The notes beneath the pieces were generated by a model. That model had not been told where the DNA came from and did not search any database. It was given only the letters and a program-made list of their open reading frames with translations. A stretch of 64,000 bases of DNA from Knufia peltigerae (Eukaryota; Ascomycota; Eurotiomycetes; Chaetothyriales; Trichomeriaceae): contig JAPDRN010000043.1 of the NCBI GenBank assembly GCA_030247855.1, forward strand, positions 180,625 through 244,624, written 5' to 3'. The translations under genes were made by a program, and so were the position numbers. This document shows positions 32,884 through 43,648 of the stretch, one piece after another (position 1 is the stretch's first letter; each line of letters begins with the position of its first letter).

Positions 32884-34010
32884 ATGGACTCGAAAGTCAC
32901 GCCTCTTCGAGGGAAAGACCCGATCTCTTTCAAACGCTTGATGGCCCTAAAATCGATTGGCGATGATGTTTTCCAGTCACTGACCGCTGCTTGGCCACCG
33001 GCACCGTTCCAACGAGCATTCGGCGGCCATGTCTACGCCCAAGCCATGTACGCTGCAAGCAGGACGGTGGAAAAAGGACTCGTCTTACATGTAAGATTTG
33101 CTCCACGCACGAAATGTCCCGTCCATGAATTATTGCTACAATGGATTTTTTTAACGGGTCGATCTAGTCAATAACGGGCTACTTTAATCTTCCCGGAGCA
33201 ATAGACCTGCCATTTGTCTACCGCGTACGGAGGCTTCGAGACGGAGGGATATACTGCCTCAGATCAGTCGATGTATATCAGCAATCCAGCGCTGCTGGGC
33301 AAGGATCTCCGCCATGTTTCACAGCTACGATGTCATTCAAACGGTCAGAGAAGAACAATGGCAAATGGCGAGATTTCGAACATCAAAACGTGTCCAAGGA
33401 GCATATCAGGAAGGATTATAGCAGTGTCTTGGACGGGTTGGCTCCTCAGGACCACCCCCTAGCCCCAGGGGCTGACTCACAGTGGTGGGAGGAGCAAGAG
33501 GCTGAGCGCTGGAACAAAACGGCGGCAGCGTTCCCAGGTGTCGAGATGAGGAGGGTGGATATGCACAAGCACAACGGAATTGTGGAACGTGGTGGTGGTA
33601 CGGATGGGCAAGGCGCGTCGAGGTGGCGAGCTCTGCATTTCTATCGGCTCATACAAGATGAAGAAGACACGAACCTCCAAGAAGAGACTGATCTGAACCT
33701 TCATGCCGCGGCTCATTTGTATGCGTCAGATCGCAATTCGCTTTTCCTCGTGCAGAGGGCACTGGGCTATGAGTATGTGCCAACTACTATGGCATCGCTG
33801 TCACACACGGTCGTCTTCCACGGTCTCGCGGAACATTTGTGTTTGGTGGACGAGGCAAGGACGTCAAAGTGGTTTGTCCAGGAGGCGTGGACAAGTCACA
33901 GCGGTGATAATCGTGGTTGTCATAATAGTCGACTTTGGGATCATGCGAGTGGGAGAGTCATCGCGACGACAATACAGGACGGGATGCTCAGATTTCCGAG
34001 TCATTTGTAA
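32884..34010 (+). CDS. Peroxisomal acyl-CoA thioesterase, TesB/Tes1-like
   Basis: Exons 32884-33090 and 33168-34010 give 349 aa. The intron (GTAAG..TCTAG) joins TVEKGLVLH to SITGYFNLPGAIDLPFVYRVRRLRDG, the typical hotdog-fold sequence of acyl-CoA thioesterase II. Matching blocks are AFGGHVYAQAMYAASRTV near the N-terminus, HLYASDRNSL (Asp257, the expected catalytic Asp), SLSHTVVFH and ATTIQDGMLR (Gln339). The protein ends in SHL, an accepted type-1 peroxisomal targeting variant. The enzyme should hydrolyse acyl-CoA to free fatty acid and CoA, supporting beta-oxidation. Two CCGAGG promoter motifs are consistent with fatty-acid control. Frames upstream open from 32860 have no earlier ATG. Confidence 0.92.
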
Positions 34011-34525
34011 AGAGAGGGAGGGGAGCTCTTGAGACCTGAATGGATTAAACATAGCAAGCTTCAACCAAGATTAGATAACCAGTTTGGCTGGACATTGGAA
34101 GGGAGGACTTCTTGAAGGCAAAGAATTCGAGATCTATGTACCATGTCAGATGCGAAAGTTAGCAGAGTAAAATCAATGCTGGTAAATGTATCGTCGTTCT
34201 TTGAATAACCCAAAAAGGAATGTAGACGCGACAGAAAATAATGGACTTGAATATATTTTTGGCACACGGCCCCTCAACTCGGACTTGACCATTAGTAATT
34301 TTAAACCTGCAACGGCAGTAAATCTTTCCATGGGCCTGCCATAGACATCGGCGAGACAATTGAAGAGTCCTTGAGTCCAGAAGAACGCAAAAGAGTCTCC
34401 AAGTGTAAAGACCCGAAGGGACCGTGGTGGCTTTGAGTGACTAAGCACAGACCTTTCAGTTCTTTGCACGAATCGCATTCCTCCCTCAACAAAACCGCGC
34501 CTTCCTCGAGTGATAGCACCAAAAG
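34011..34525. other. Spacer thioesterase-GNAT
   Basis: 515 bp without a recognised gene; presumed terminator of the thioesterase and promoter of the GNAT gene. Confidence 0.5.
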
Positions 34526-35218
34526 ATGGGTATCGAAATTAAGCCCATAACTACCGAGGATATTCCTTCGGTAGTGGAATGCATCCAAGTCGCGTTCGCC
34601 GACGACCCATACCACCTGTGGGCGTTTGACACGCGGCCGGGCAAGTTCAACAAGGAACGCAACTTTGCCAGTCTCAAGGCCAAGTGCGATTGGGGGATGC
34701 GCAACGCCTTGTTCTACGTGGCCAAGGACACGGAAGACGACGACGGCAAAGTACTCGGCGTGAGCATGTGGATGAAGCCGCGAGACGTCAACGACAAGCA
34801 GACCTGGAGTGAATGGATCGACGACTATGTTTTGTGGTTCAAGCAGGGTTGGAATCTGCTCCGCTTTCGGGGCCGCGGTGGCCTGAACACCAAGAGGTAC
34901 TGGATATGGAAGCGCGAGCAGGCCCAGGCGCAGAGCGCCGTCTGGACGGACCCCAACGGGTACTACTTTTGCAACATCGTCACCGTCAGGCCGGGAATCC
35001 AGGGCAAGGGCATCGGGAGGTCGCTGTTCGAGGTCGTCACCAAGCAGGCGGACGAGGAAGGTCGAATGTGTTACCTCGAGAGTTCCAAGGAGACGCCGAA
35101 CATTGCAATCTACGAGAAGATGGGCTTCAAGATGGCACAGAAGATGGTGTGTGACGATGACGGGGTCAAGTGTGATTTATTTTGCATGGTCAGAGAACCT
35201 CAACAACAAAAGCCTTGA
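34526..35218 (+). CDS. GNAT family N-acetyltransferase
   Basis: Single exon, 230 aa, starting MGIEIKPITTEDIPSVVECI, the usual beta1-alpha1 of the GNAT fold. The acetyl-CoA pyrophosphate loop is RPGIQGKGIG at residues 155-164, following YYFCNIVTV, and the alpha3/beta5 segment is CYLESSKETPNIAIYEKMGF. Length is normal for stand-alone fungal GNATs. A Lys/Arg-rich middle with several Trp (WSEWIDDYVLWFKQG) is typical of a fungal subgroup whose substrates are not established. No targeting signal. Expressed in tandem behind the thioesterase; no functional link is implied. Confidence 0.9.
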   Translation: MGIEIKPITTEDIPSVVECIQVAFADDPYHLWAFDTRPGKFNKERNFASLKAKCDWGMRNALFYVAKDTEDDDGKVLGVSMWMKPRDVNDKQTWSEWIDDYVLWFKQGWNLLRFRGRGGLNTKRYWIWKREQAQAQSAVWTDPNGYYFCNIVTVRPGIQGKGIGRSLFEVVTKQADEEGRMCYLESSKETPNIAIYEKMGFKMAQKMVCDDDGVKCDLFCMVREPQQQKP

Positions 35219-36281
35219 CCCCGGAGGAGGGAGTTTGTGTTTTCTCTAAACTAAGGATGTACTACCTAGAGGCAAAACATATCATGCAAAGGCGCATGCA
35301 TATGTGTGTGGTCTTGAGAACTTGAGGAATTGAGAGATTGAGAGATTGACAGTGTCGGCGATTTGCTATCAAAATATCCCGATCCGCAGTTATTTACCCA
35401 CTAAACCTGAAACGGACGAGAGCACAGGCACTGAACAGACATTCTCGCCTCGCTGATGTATTGTCTCACCTGGCCGCGACTCCTCGTCCATCTCCCGCAT
35501 GCAATGTCCTCGATAGAAAAAGTCGACATGAATTACATTGCGTTGAGACCTCGACAGATGCCATTTGTTGCCATTTGATCCCTTTACTAGCCATGTTGCG
35601 GACAGAGGAGCGTTCGGCTCACGCCCCATCTCCGCCCATCTAACATAAGTCAAGAGGCTTTCTACGTCGCCCGTAGTAACAATGACAATATCTCTGATGA
35701 TGGGTTTGGAATGTGGCGAAACTGTTCCGTTTTTGAGGGAGTTTCCCGCAAGGACCATGCGTCCGCCATGTTCTCCGTAAGTAGCATACCCACGTATTTC
35801 CTCCCCCTTGGTCTCTTCTCGGTCACCAACGGAGACCTGGGTTGTCCTATCGCCCAAGTTTCCTTCTCGGCGAGGTATGGTGACAAAATCCGTTCGCATT
35901 GTTCGCAGCCCTGCATGCCATGTTGACGGGAAACGCATGGCAATACGATCCCATATCTGGCGTCAAGGCTGTGACAAGCTCTTCCAGTAGAATGGCGGAC
36001 ATCAAAAAGACTTCACACAATCATCCCTGTTGCCCACGTTTTAGCGTAGCAACGGCGGCATGACGCATTGTTGCCGACTGTCTTGAATATGCAGCGCATG
36101 ACATTCGGGTCGACGCTCGGTGCCGTGTCAGAATGACCGCGTTGGTGGCATGCAAACGATGGCAAGGGAGGACAAAGGGCATTGTGCATGGATCATATTC
36201 TGGACCAGCTGCTTCGAGCAATATATCCTTTGACATGGAGGTGGGAACTCCCCTCACTCCTCCATTTCAGCATGGTTTAAC
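35219..36281. other. Intergenic region before ferric-reductase gene
   Basis: 1063 bp. A minus-strand frame at 35390-35938 is open for 182 codons but has no recognised domain, and plus-strand frames overlap it; I treat them as chance. A short direct repeat GAGAGATT occurs near 35332-35350. Otherwise nothing seen. Confidence 0.45.
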
Positions 36282-38419
36282 ATGGCCTCTGACATATCCT
36301 GGCAGCTAAGCTGGGTGATCTACGGGTTCTGGGGAGGGATATTGTTGGTAGGCATCGCCCGTCGCCTGATTCACTCCCTCCTCTCCACCCGCCGAGCTGA
36401 ACTTGGCCGTGACCTCGAAGGTCACCAAAGACGAAGCGAACGCTCTTCTTCGCCTCTGTACGGTGGTGTTCAACACTGGATCAGAGCGAACCTGACCACT
36501 CCCGCCGCATTCGGCTCGAAACACCAACGACGCTCGTGGTTTGGTACCGTTCTTACGAGAATCGAAGCGATCGTGGTTACAGCTTTCTACCTGCTGGTAG
36601 CCACTCTGTGTTGTGTTTCATACGATGTCTCGTGGTCTAGTACCCAGTATGTCGTTCCCGTTGCCACGCACTTCCATGGGCCGAATTATGCTGACGAGGA
36701 TCATAGCTACACCCAAGCGAACGAACGATGGCGTACTATAGCCGACAGAACCGGGAAGATCTGTTATGCCACACTGCCCATCTTGTGGATATTCGCAGGG
36801 AGAAACAACATTTTCCTCTGGTTGACTGGATGGAGTTTCTCTACCTTCAATGTCTTTCACCGGCACATCGCGCGGGTCGCCACGATACTGGCAATATTGC
36901 ACTCTGTCGCATTCAGTGCTATTGAAGCAAATAGTATGTTTGAGATCCTTCCCGATCCAAAACAGTGGCGCTAACCTTGGATAGAAGGGCATCTCGCACA
37001 GTCTTGGAAGGAGAGATTTTGGTACATGGGTGGAATGGTAAGCTAGCTAGAGACCAATACATGCCTTGAGAGACTGATTCCTCCTAGGCAACCATTTCCT
37101 TGTCGCTTCTGCTAGGTTTCTCGTCATCCTTGTTCAGGAAACGTTGCTACGAAGTATTTCTGCTCATTCACATCGCCCTCTCAGTTGTCGCAATTGTCGG
37201 GCTCTTCCAGTAAGTCTATCTGGTTTAACGTCGTCCCCGTACTAATTTCGTTCAGCCATACAGAGATGTTTGCCAACAAGTTCAACGATTATCTTTGGCC
37301 TGTGGTCGCCGTCTGGGTGTTCGATAGATCTGCTCGGGTTGTGCGACTAGTCTATTGCAACTTCCACCTGAGTTTTTCTGGAGGACCGGTGGTGACCAAA
37401 ACCACCGCAACGTACCTTCAAGATGCCAATGTTATCCGATTGGAGGTCATTCCAGGATCGAACCTTCTCAAGCCTGGACCGGGGCAGCATTATTTCATCT
37501 ACCAGCCGGCGAAGTGGAAGGGATGGGAGAATCATCCGTTTACGCTTGGGGCGTGGCATGGCCTCAAACAACACGACAATGCCGCCATCATGTCATGCTC
37601 AACCTCGGACGACAACACCGTCAGAAAGAAGGATGTGGAAATTCAGGTTCTGCCCGTGAATTCGCCAATGACGCCGATTGGTGCGAACTTCCCATCTCAG
37701 AGACGGAAAAGCATTACTCAAGTCTCAGAATACAAATTGGTATTCTTTGTTCGACCATATAGTAGCTGGACGATGCGGCTGAAGGAGGAGTGCCTCAAGT
37801 CACTTTCTGGGTCTGTCAAAGCAACGACTCTCATCGAAGGTCCCTATGGCGAGCGCAGTCCACTCCATCAGTTCGAAACGGTCGTTCTCATTGTCGGAGG
37901 CACTGGGCTGTCCGGAGCTTTGCCATATTTACTGGATCATGTCAACCGCTCAGCATCTGGCCAAACACAAACTCGACACATTACTTTGATCTGGTGCGCA
38001 AAGCAGGCTGCCATGATTCGGGACGTGGCTGCTCGAGAATTGCAGTTGGTCCTAGACCGAGAAGACGTGAATGTGTACTTCCACGCGACATCGCAGTACG
38101 AGATTCCCATCGCAATGGAGGCAAGCAACATCGAAAAATGGGTACACGCTTACCCGCAGCTGATGATTTCATATCGTCGGCCCGACATTCGACGTACAAT
38201 ACGTTCGGTCGTTGAAAATGCTCATGCTGCGGGTTCAGCTGGCGGGAAGGTGGCGATCATGACTTGTGGTCCGGCTGCCATGGCGGATGAAGCAAGATCT
38301 GTAATCCATCAGGTCCTAAAGGGAGGTATGAACAATGTCGAGTACTTCGAAGAGACTTTTGGGTGAGTCAACAACTTTCCAGTGTGGAAAGCGGTTACTA
38401 ACTTTGCTGCAGATGGTAA
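36282..38419 (+). CDS. Ferric reductase-like transmembrane oxidoreductase (FRE family)
   Basis: Five exons, 36282-36933, 36985-37037, 37088-37209, 37256-38362 and 38413-38419, give 646 aa. The last exon has only seven nucleotides and completes the conserved YFEETFGW end. The N-terminal half has about six or seven membrane helices with heme-ligand histidines in FHRHIARVATILAILHS and LLIHIALS. The cytoplasmic half carries the FAD motif HPFTLG at 369-374, GPYGE, the NADPH nucleotide motif GGTGLSG at 490-496 and the Cys-Gly-Pro motif CGP at 613-615. Family members reduce extracellular Fe(III) or Cu(II) using NADPH and heme; substrate here is untested. Junction phases are consistent throughout. 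Confidence 0.93.
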
Positions 38420-39694
38420 AGAAGGAGCAAGGATAAACCGATTCGAGAAGCAGGAATGCATTGGTCAGTGCATGAAATGCTTATGGGGAGATTGGCGGAT
38501 GGATGAAGCATCTTAGATTTGACCGTGATTGCGGAAATTCACAGCAGTCGTCATTGGTGTTGGCATAATCTCTCTCTCTCTCTCGCAATGGGCCTTTGGG
38601 AGGAGTATTGCTTTTGCGTTTGTACGTTATCTTTACCACCAAAATATGAATGTATGTTGGCATTTACTGATTCGCGCCAAGATCATTCACTGCTACTGTA
38701 CCTTCTTCACTACCTGTTTTCGTTATACAGGGGTTTCGAAAGAAGTAAGAAAAATATATACTGAGAAACAAAAAGTTTGGAAGGTCGAACCCCCGGCTCT
38801 GCTGTTACTTATCCCGACTATGACCATTCACACCTCCTTTTGAGGAGAGAGATGCTACAGTAGTCATGGAAACCTGCCAGACTCCCAACGTTTAATCCCA
38901 CTAGAGCGAAGTTTCCAAGGATAAGCCCAACCTCCAAACCAGTTATGACAAAGTCGCAATTCGACGCGGTGAGTCTTTTACCAGTTGGGCCATCAAGGCG
39001 AATTCTTTGTTGAAGGTAATTTCACTGGAATAAGTATATATAGACAAATGAATCCAAGAGTGCTTGTGACATCAGTGAATGTTATAGGCTTGCGTACTTA
39101 CCTGACTCTAGTGCATGATCAGTGAATGGGAAAGGTAGGGTATCAGTGGTCGCTATACCTAGGCAGCGAATGTGCCTTCTCACTACAAAGTAGCAGCTAT
39201 AGTGTTTGCACGCCTAGCGAATCAATGGTTGATTCTAGTTGTTCGCCGACCGAAGCAAGGCATCGACACAGAGTACAGAGTAAAATAGGAGACGTTGTTG
39301 TATCCCGACGAGGCTACAGCCTTGTCCATCTCAACCAAATATACACCCGTATATGGACACGTAGCTCGGTCACATGACCATGATCCCGTCTTGCTTGGCA
39401 TTGGGTGCCCACACTTGCATTTTTCGAAAGCATTGTATCGCGCACTCTGAAGCAATTCGCAGATCGACTCTCTCACTCCCCAACCCTAGACAACCTCCAA
39501 CTTGCAACGCCCGACTTTTCGCGCACCAGAAGGTGAGGACCTCCTCTTCGAACGATTCACAAGCTCCTATTATTCCCCGTCGTATCCTCTCAGAGTGAGA
39601 GTCAACGACTTCAACTCCCAAGACTAACACCGGCATTCTTTTTAATAGATCGAGAAACACACTCTCTCCTTCGCGCCCTCACCACACCACAATC
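38420..39694 (+). promoter_or_regulatory. Rps29 promoter and likely 5' UTR intron
   Basis: The gap holds the FRE terminator, a (TC)n run at 38569-38584 and the Rps29 upstream region. A likely 5' untranslated intron is 39533-39648: donor GTGAGG, a CTAAC branch point near 39624-39628, T-rich tract and acceptor AATAG, 46 bp before the ATG. Highly expressed ribosomal protein genes of these fungi often have such introns. Confidence 0.45.
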
Positions 39695-40208
39695 ATGTCT
39701 CACGAAAGCGTCTGGTACTCACGACCCCGAACATTCGGCAAGGGTTCTCGCGGCTGGTACGTTTTTTGGTCCTTTGTAAATTGATTTCCACAATCACACG
39801 AGACGAGCTTAAGAGACTGGGACGACCGAGAGATATTTGGACAAGAGTCGGACTCGAGGTCCCTCTCTATCGTGTTGAAAATTGCAAAAGGGAATGGGCA
39901 ACAAAACATAAGGACTCCAAACACCGACACCTCCACTAGGCAGTCTTCATTTCCACTTTTGGATATCGGAATTTGTTCAATCATGTCAAAATGCTTTTGC
40001 ACGGGCTAACTGGTTTGTTTTCTTGTTACAGCCGAGTCTGCACCCACAAAGCCGGTCTCATTCGCAAGTACGGCCTGAACATTTGCCGTCAGTGCTTCCG
40101 AGAGAAGAGCCAGGACATTGGTTTCATCAAGGTACGAGACATCTGAGTCTTTACGACACACAAGAACAAGAATGAGCTGACATTGTGTGTTTTTGATAGC
40201 ACCGATAA
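39695..40208 (+). CDS. RPS29: 40S ribosomal protein uS14 (S29)
   Basis: Three exons, 39695-39756, 40032-40131 and 40200-40208, give 56 aa, exactly the Rps29 length. The protein begins [20 protein letters not shown] and has the zinc-binding pairs CRVC and CRQC, then [14 protein letters not shown] at the C-terminus. The first intron is long (275 nt) and its antisense frame is meaningless. The last exon encodes just His-Arg-stop, with a donor GTACGA and acceptor GATAG. It is a core component of the small-subunit head near the decoding region. Assignment is essentially certain. Confidence 0.97.
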
Positions 40209-41333
40209 ACGCCTTTTTCCGACATGACCAAAAAGAAAAAATCCGTGACCTACTACGACAGTTTCGAAATCACGGCTCTAACGATACTCAATTGATATGG
40301 CTGGACTTTTGAAACACGGGGTCGGGACGGGGGGGAGAAGGGGTTCGTCTGCAGTTGGCAGGTTCGGAGAGGATTTGTTATGAAATGGCAAAAAAGACAA
40401 AAACAAGAGGGTGATGCCAAGGGCCAAAAAACAGACAGGCTCAAAAGGTCTGTGGTCATGAACAAAAAGCCTGTGACAATGTCGGGGCATCGGGGGGGGG
40501 TGCGCGTTTTTGAACCTTTTCCAGCATTCAGAAAAGCGCACACAGAAGAAATTGCTAGACATGGGTGTGGCTCATGACGAGTCTCGAGAGAGACAAACAG
40601 ATTGCTTTCCACAACCACAAGCTGGGACGTCCTTGCAACGAGTTGCTTCTTGTGTTCTTTGTCTTTCCCCAAACCCCTGACTCCTCCAGCCTCAATTGCT
40701 TGTTCACCCTCCAACAACAATCGTGCGGACCGAGGGATGAAAGTGGAACTAATGTGGTGGTCACCTGCCATCCCTCTTTGAGCCAAACGCCATGACATGC
40801 TTTCAGGTATAACCCTCTATTTTGTGACAAGCTACGGACCTCAGAGATGATCCTCTATTTCGTGACCTACCCAGCATGCCGCCTCCTTGTAATTTTGTGA
40901 GAGCCATCTCCGGCCCATCCATTGGAAAGCTAGCTGTGAAGAACATTCGACTCCACGAGACAGACAGACAGACTGGCGTATTCATATAGTTCTCAGCTGG
41001 AGCACTTACTGATGTTGCGTTTAGTGTGCTAATTCTCTAGTACATGAGCTGCCATTTGATGAAAAACATTGGAACGGAAGCACGATACCGATTCGCTATG
41101 CCTTATACATGGTGAAGTAAAACAAGCCCCCAGAGGTCCCCCCTCCCTCCCAGAACGGCGTTGCGCATCGAAGACTGCATCATTCGAAGAGCGATTGATA
41201 CCAGGTTCATAGCATTCGTTTGATGATGTTGATGCTGAAGGTGACGATGACGCTCATGACTGATATCTCCTGCAAAAAGCTGCTAACCCTCTTTTCCCTC
41301 CCTGTACTCATGCCTTGCGGATGAGAATTTTCA
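40209..41333. other. Convergent spacer Rps29 / eIF2B delta
   Basis: 1125 bp between two convergent genes. A minus-strand frame at 40253-40798 is open for 181 codons without any recognisable domain; it overlaps the Rps29 3' UTR and is probably chance. No RNA gene found. Confidence 0.45.
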
Positions 41334-43082
41334 TCATGCCAAAGCCTGGTCATCCCCGTGGACGCCGTTGACGACAGGGACAGCCATGGGCGGTAGACTT
41401 CCAAGCTCGCACACCACTGCATCGAGATACTCGGCCGGTGTCACATCGTACATCAGATTCAACAGGTACAAGCCCTGCTGTTCCTTCCACCCTTCCAACC
41501 CCTTGGTCGAACCACCCAACTTGTCCTCGTCCTCGTCGTCCTTGTCCTTCGTCGCGCCTTTCTTTCCGCTCTTCGCATTCTGATCTTGTTTCTTCACCGC
41601 CGCCGCCGCAGTCGAACTCAGTACGTTGGACTCGTGTACTTCGACCAGCGCGTCGGCATCACCGACTTCGTTCATGATCACACTGTCCAGCGCCGCTTTG
41701 GCCGTGAACTTGACCGTCTCACAGAGGACAATGACGGGCACATTTCGACTGCGGTTCTGGTTGCACTCCTTGACCATCATCGCGACCACCGCACTGCCCG
41801 CACGTGCTTGGAGCGCGCCGTTGCCGAGCATCGCACTTGCACCCAGTAGACACTTGGTCACGATTCCGGTGCCCTGGTCCACCACCTCGCTCAACGCGTT
41901 GAGCAATGAATACTGTACCTTGAGCCCCGCCCGGACGAGGGACCTGGCCAGGTTCTTCCCCTCGAACATTGGTCGACTGTCAACGACAATAACTCGAAAG
42001 TCTTTACCGGCCCGGTGCGCGGCAATCAAGGTCTTCTCAACAACACTGCTCTTCGCATACGTCAGGATAACGTCGCCATTGTCAATCCTACTGCCGGCTT
42101 CGCGCGCAATGACTTCATCGGCCAAAGTTATACGCTCACGGATAAACCGATCTATCTCAAGACAGAGACTCTTCTTGGCCTCACTATCCGTCGCGTCCAC
42201 CGGCTGCGTCGAGATCAGATTCTTCAGCCACCGGATGGAGTTGCCCTGAGACATGCTCAGGGGCCGAGCGTTGCGAAGGTATGCGATTTGGTGGTTAAGA
42301 TGTGTCAATAAATGTCTCGAGAGTGCAACGCCCGGAGGTGTCGTGTACGCCTGGATGACCTTCTTGAAAGCCAGGAGTGTAGCCACGCAGCGTGCGTTGC
42401 CGCCACAAATCACATAGTCGCGCAGTTGAAGCCCCAGAGAGAGAACCGCCGGGTGAATCTCCCGGCCTGCACTGGCCAGACTGGCTCGCTTCTCCTTCGG
42501 ATACAAGTGTGAGAACATGCTCACCCGCTTGGACTCGGTGTGCTTGAGTTTCTCGCTGGTGGCTGTGGACGTTTGTTGCTGGCTTTGCTGCTGGTTCGGA
42601 CGCAGGGGAAGACCCTTGCCGCCACTCGACGACAGCGTGCGCTTGTGTTGGGTGCTTCCCGTGTCACTTTCACGTTTCGTTGTCGAGGGACGGCGTTGTT
42701 GAGAGTCTGGTGGCTTCAGGCTTGAGCTGCTCGCATTCTGGGCTTGTGCTTCCGACCCCTTCTGTGCAACCTTTTCAGCTCTCCTGGCGGCTTTTTCGGC
42801 GGCCTTTTGTCTCTTGAGTTCCGCGCCCGTTAGTTTGACACCGGCGCCTGCTTCGGCCATGTTTTGTTCTGTCGTCGTTCGAGGGGTCGGATCGGGTCGA
42901 GGGGGCTTGGACTTTTTCGAGTCCTTGGGTCGATCGGCTGCGCCACTAGAGGAAGGGGATGGCGTTGCGGTGCCGTTGGCGAGGGTGCTTTCGTTCTGGG
43001 AGGGCATGCTGAAGGATGCGGCTGTTGGATTCAGAGGTGCGATCGCAACACCAGTGGGGTTGGACGAGTTTGGGTCTGACAT
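41334..43082 (-). CDS. GCD2: Translation initiation factor eIF2B subunit delta (Gcd2)
   Basis: Single exon, 582 aa. eIF2B is the guanine-nucleotide exchange factor of eIF2, and delta is part of its regulatory core that senses phosphorylated eIF2. The N-terminal 200 residues are low-complexity with Lys/Ala-rich KRQKAAEKAARRAEKVAQK. The conserved part begins near VSMFSHLYPKEKR and includes HPAVLSLGLQLRDYVICGGNARC, GDVILTYAKSSVVEKTL, FRVIVVDSRPMFEGKNLA, GALQARAGSAVVAMM and YDVTPAEYLDAVVCELGSLPP. A charged insert of about 40 residues (starting near AAVKKQDQN) interrupts the last domain, as in some other filamentous fungi. No intron is needed. A TGAGTCA site lies 124 bp upstream. Confidence 0.95.
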   Translation of the reverse strand: MSDPNSSNPTGVAIAPLNPTAASFSMPSQNESTLANGTATPSPSSSGAADRPKDSKKSKPPRPDPTPRTTTEQNMAEAGAGVKLTGAELKRQKAAEKAARRAEKVAQKGSEAQAQNASSSSLKPPDSQQRRPSTTKRESDTGSTQHKRTLSSSGGKGLPLRPNQQQSQQQTSTATSEKLKHTESKRVSMFSHLYPKEKRASLASAGREIHPAVLSLGLQLRDYVICGGNARCVATLLAFKKVIQAYTTPPGVALSRHLLTHLNHQIAYLRNARPLSMSQGNSIRWLKNLISTQPVDATDSEAKKSLCLEIDRFIRERITLADEVIAREAGSRIDNGDVILTYAKSSVVEKTLIAAHRAGKDFRVIVVDSRPMFEGKNLARSLVRAGLKVQYSLLNALSEVVDQGTGIVTKCLLGASAMLGNGALQARAGSAVVAMMVKECNQNRSRNVPVIVLCETVKFTAKAALDSVIMNEVGDADALVEVHESNVLSSTAAAAVKKQDQNAKSGKKGATKDKDDEDEDKLGGSTKGLEGWKEQQGLYLLNLMYDVTPAEYLDAVVCELGSLPPMAVPVVNGVHGDDQALA

Positions 43083-43205
43083 GGCAGAGAAGACCTTCGA
43101 TCCAGCAGGGAAGGATAATCGTATGATGGCAGTTCAAAAAGATCGGCCACCTCTCAACTCAAAAACGGTGAGCTTCCAGGCAGCCGTAGGGTGCTCTGGT
43201 GTGAC

Positions 43206-43212
43206 TGAGTCA
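43206..43212. promoter_or_regulatory. TGAGTCA (Gcn4/CpcA-type site) upstream of eIF2B delta
   Basis: The heptamer TGAGTCA matches TGASTCA, the element bound by Gcn4/CpcA bZIP factors. It lies 124 bp upstream of the eIF2B delta start, inside the near-palindrome GTGACTGAGTCAC. Amino-acid-starvation control is inferred. Confidence 0.35.
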
Positions 43213-43648
43213 CGTCTGAAAAAGTGCCAGTTCCTCCAACAATTTGATAGACGCAAACGAGTGGGCCCATTTAGGAATGTCGCATACTGCCAAGCGAGTT
43301 ATGTAAGCCGCCTTTCAATGTCGAGGGACAAGGCTGTGGGAGCATCTTTAATATGAGATATGAGGATATTGTCCAGCGGAACTCATTGACTGCCATTTTA
43401 ATTCATTAATAACTGTCTCTTCAATTCATTAATCTCATCAATACACCTCTCAGTATGGAAGAAAAGGCCTATCTTATGCGGGTATAATGTAATCACAACA
43501 TCAATAAACTTCACCCTTGATTTCCCATGAAACTCATGCGCTACTGCTACCCAATACCTCATGCGGTGACTTCATGGACCCAATCAGTGCCGTTCAACTC
43601 CAGTCCCTGAAATCTATGACTCCTATCATCCATCGTCCTCATACACAT

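Noticed and set aside
35390..35938. 182-codon minus-strand frame between the GNAT and FRE genes
   Set aside because: No recognisable domain, overlapping plus-strand frames of similar length, and no splice or start context support.
40253..40798. 181-codon minus-strand frame downstream of Rps29
   Set aside because: Lies in the 3' flank of a highly expressed gene, composition is not protein-like and no family matches.
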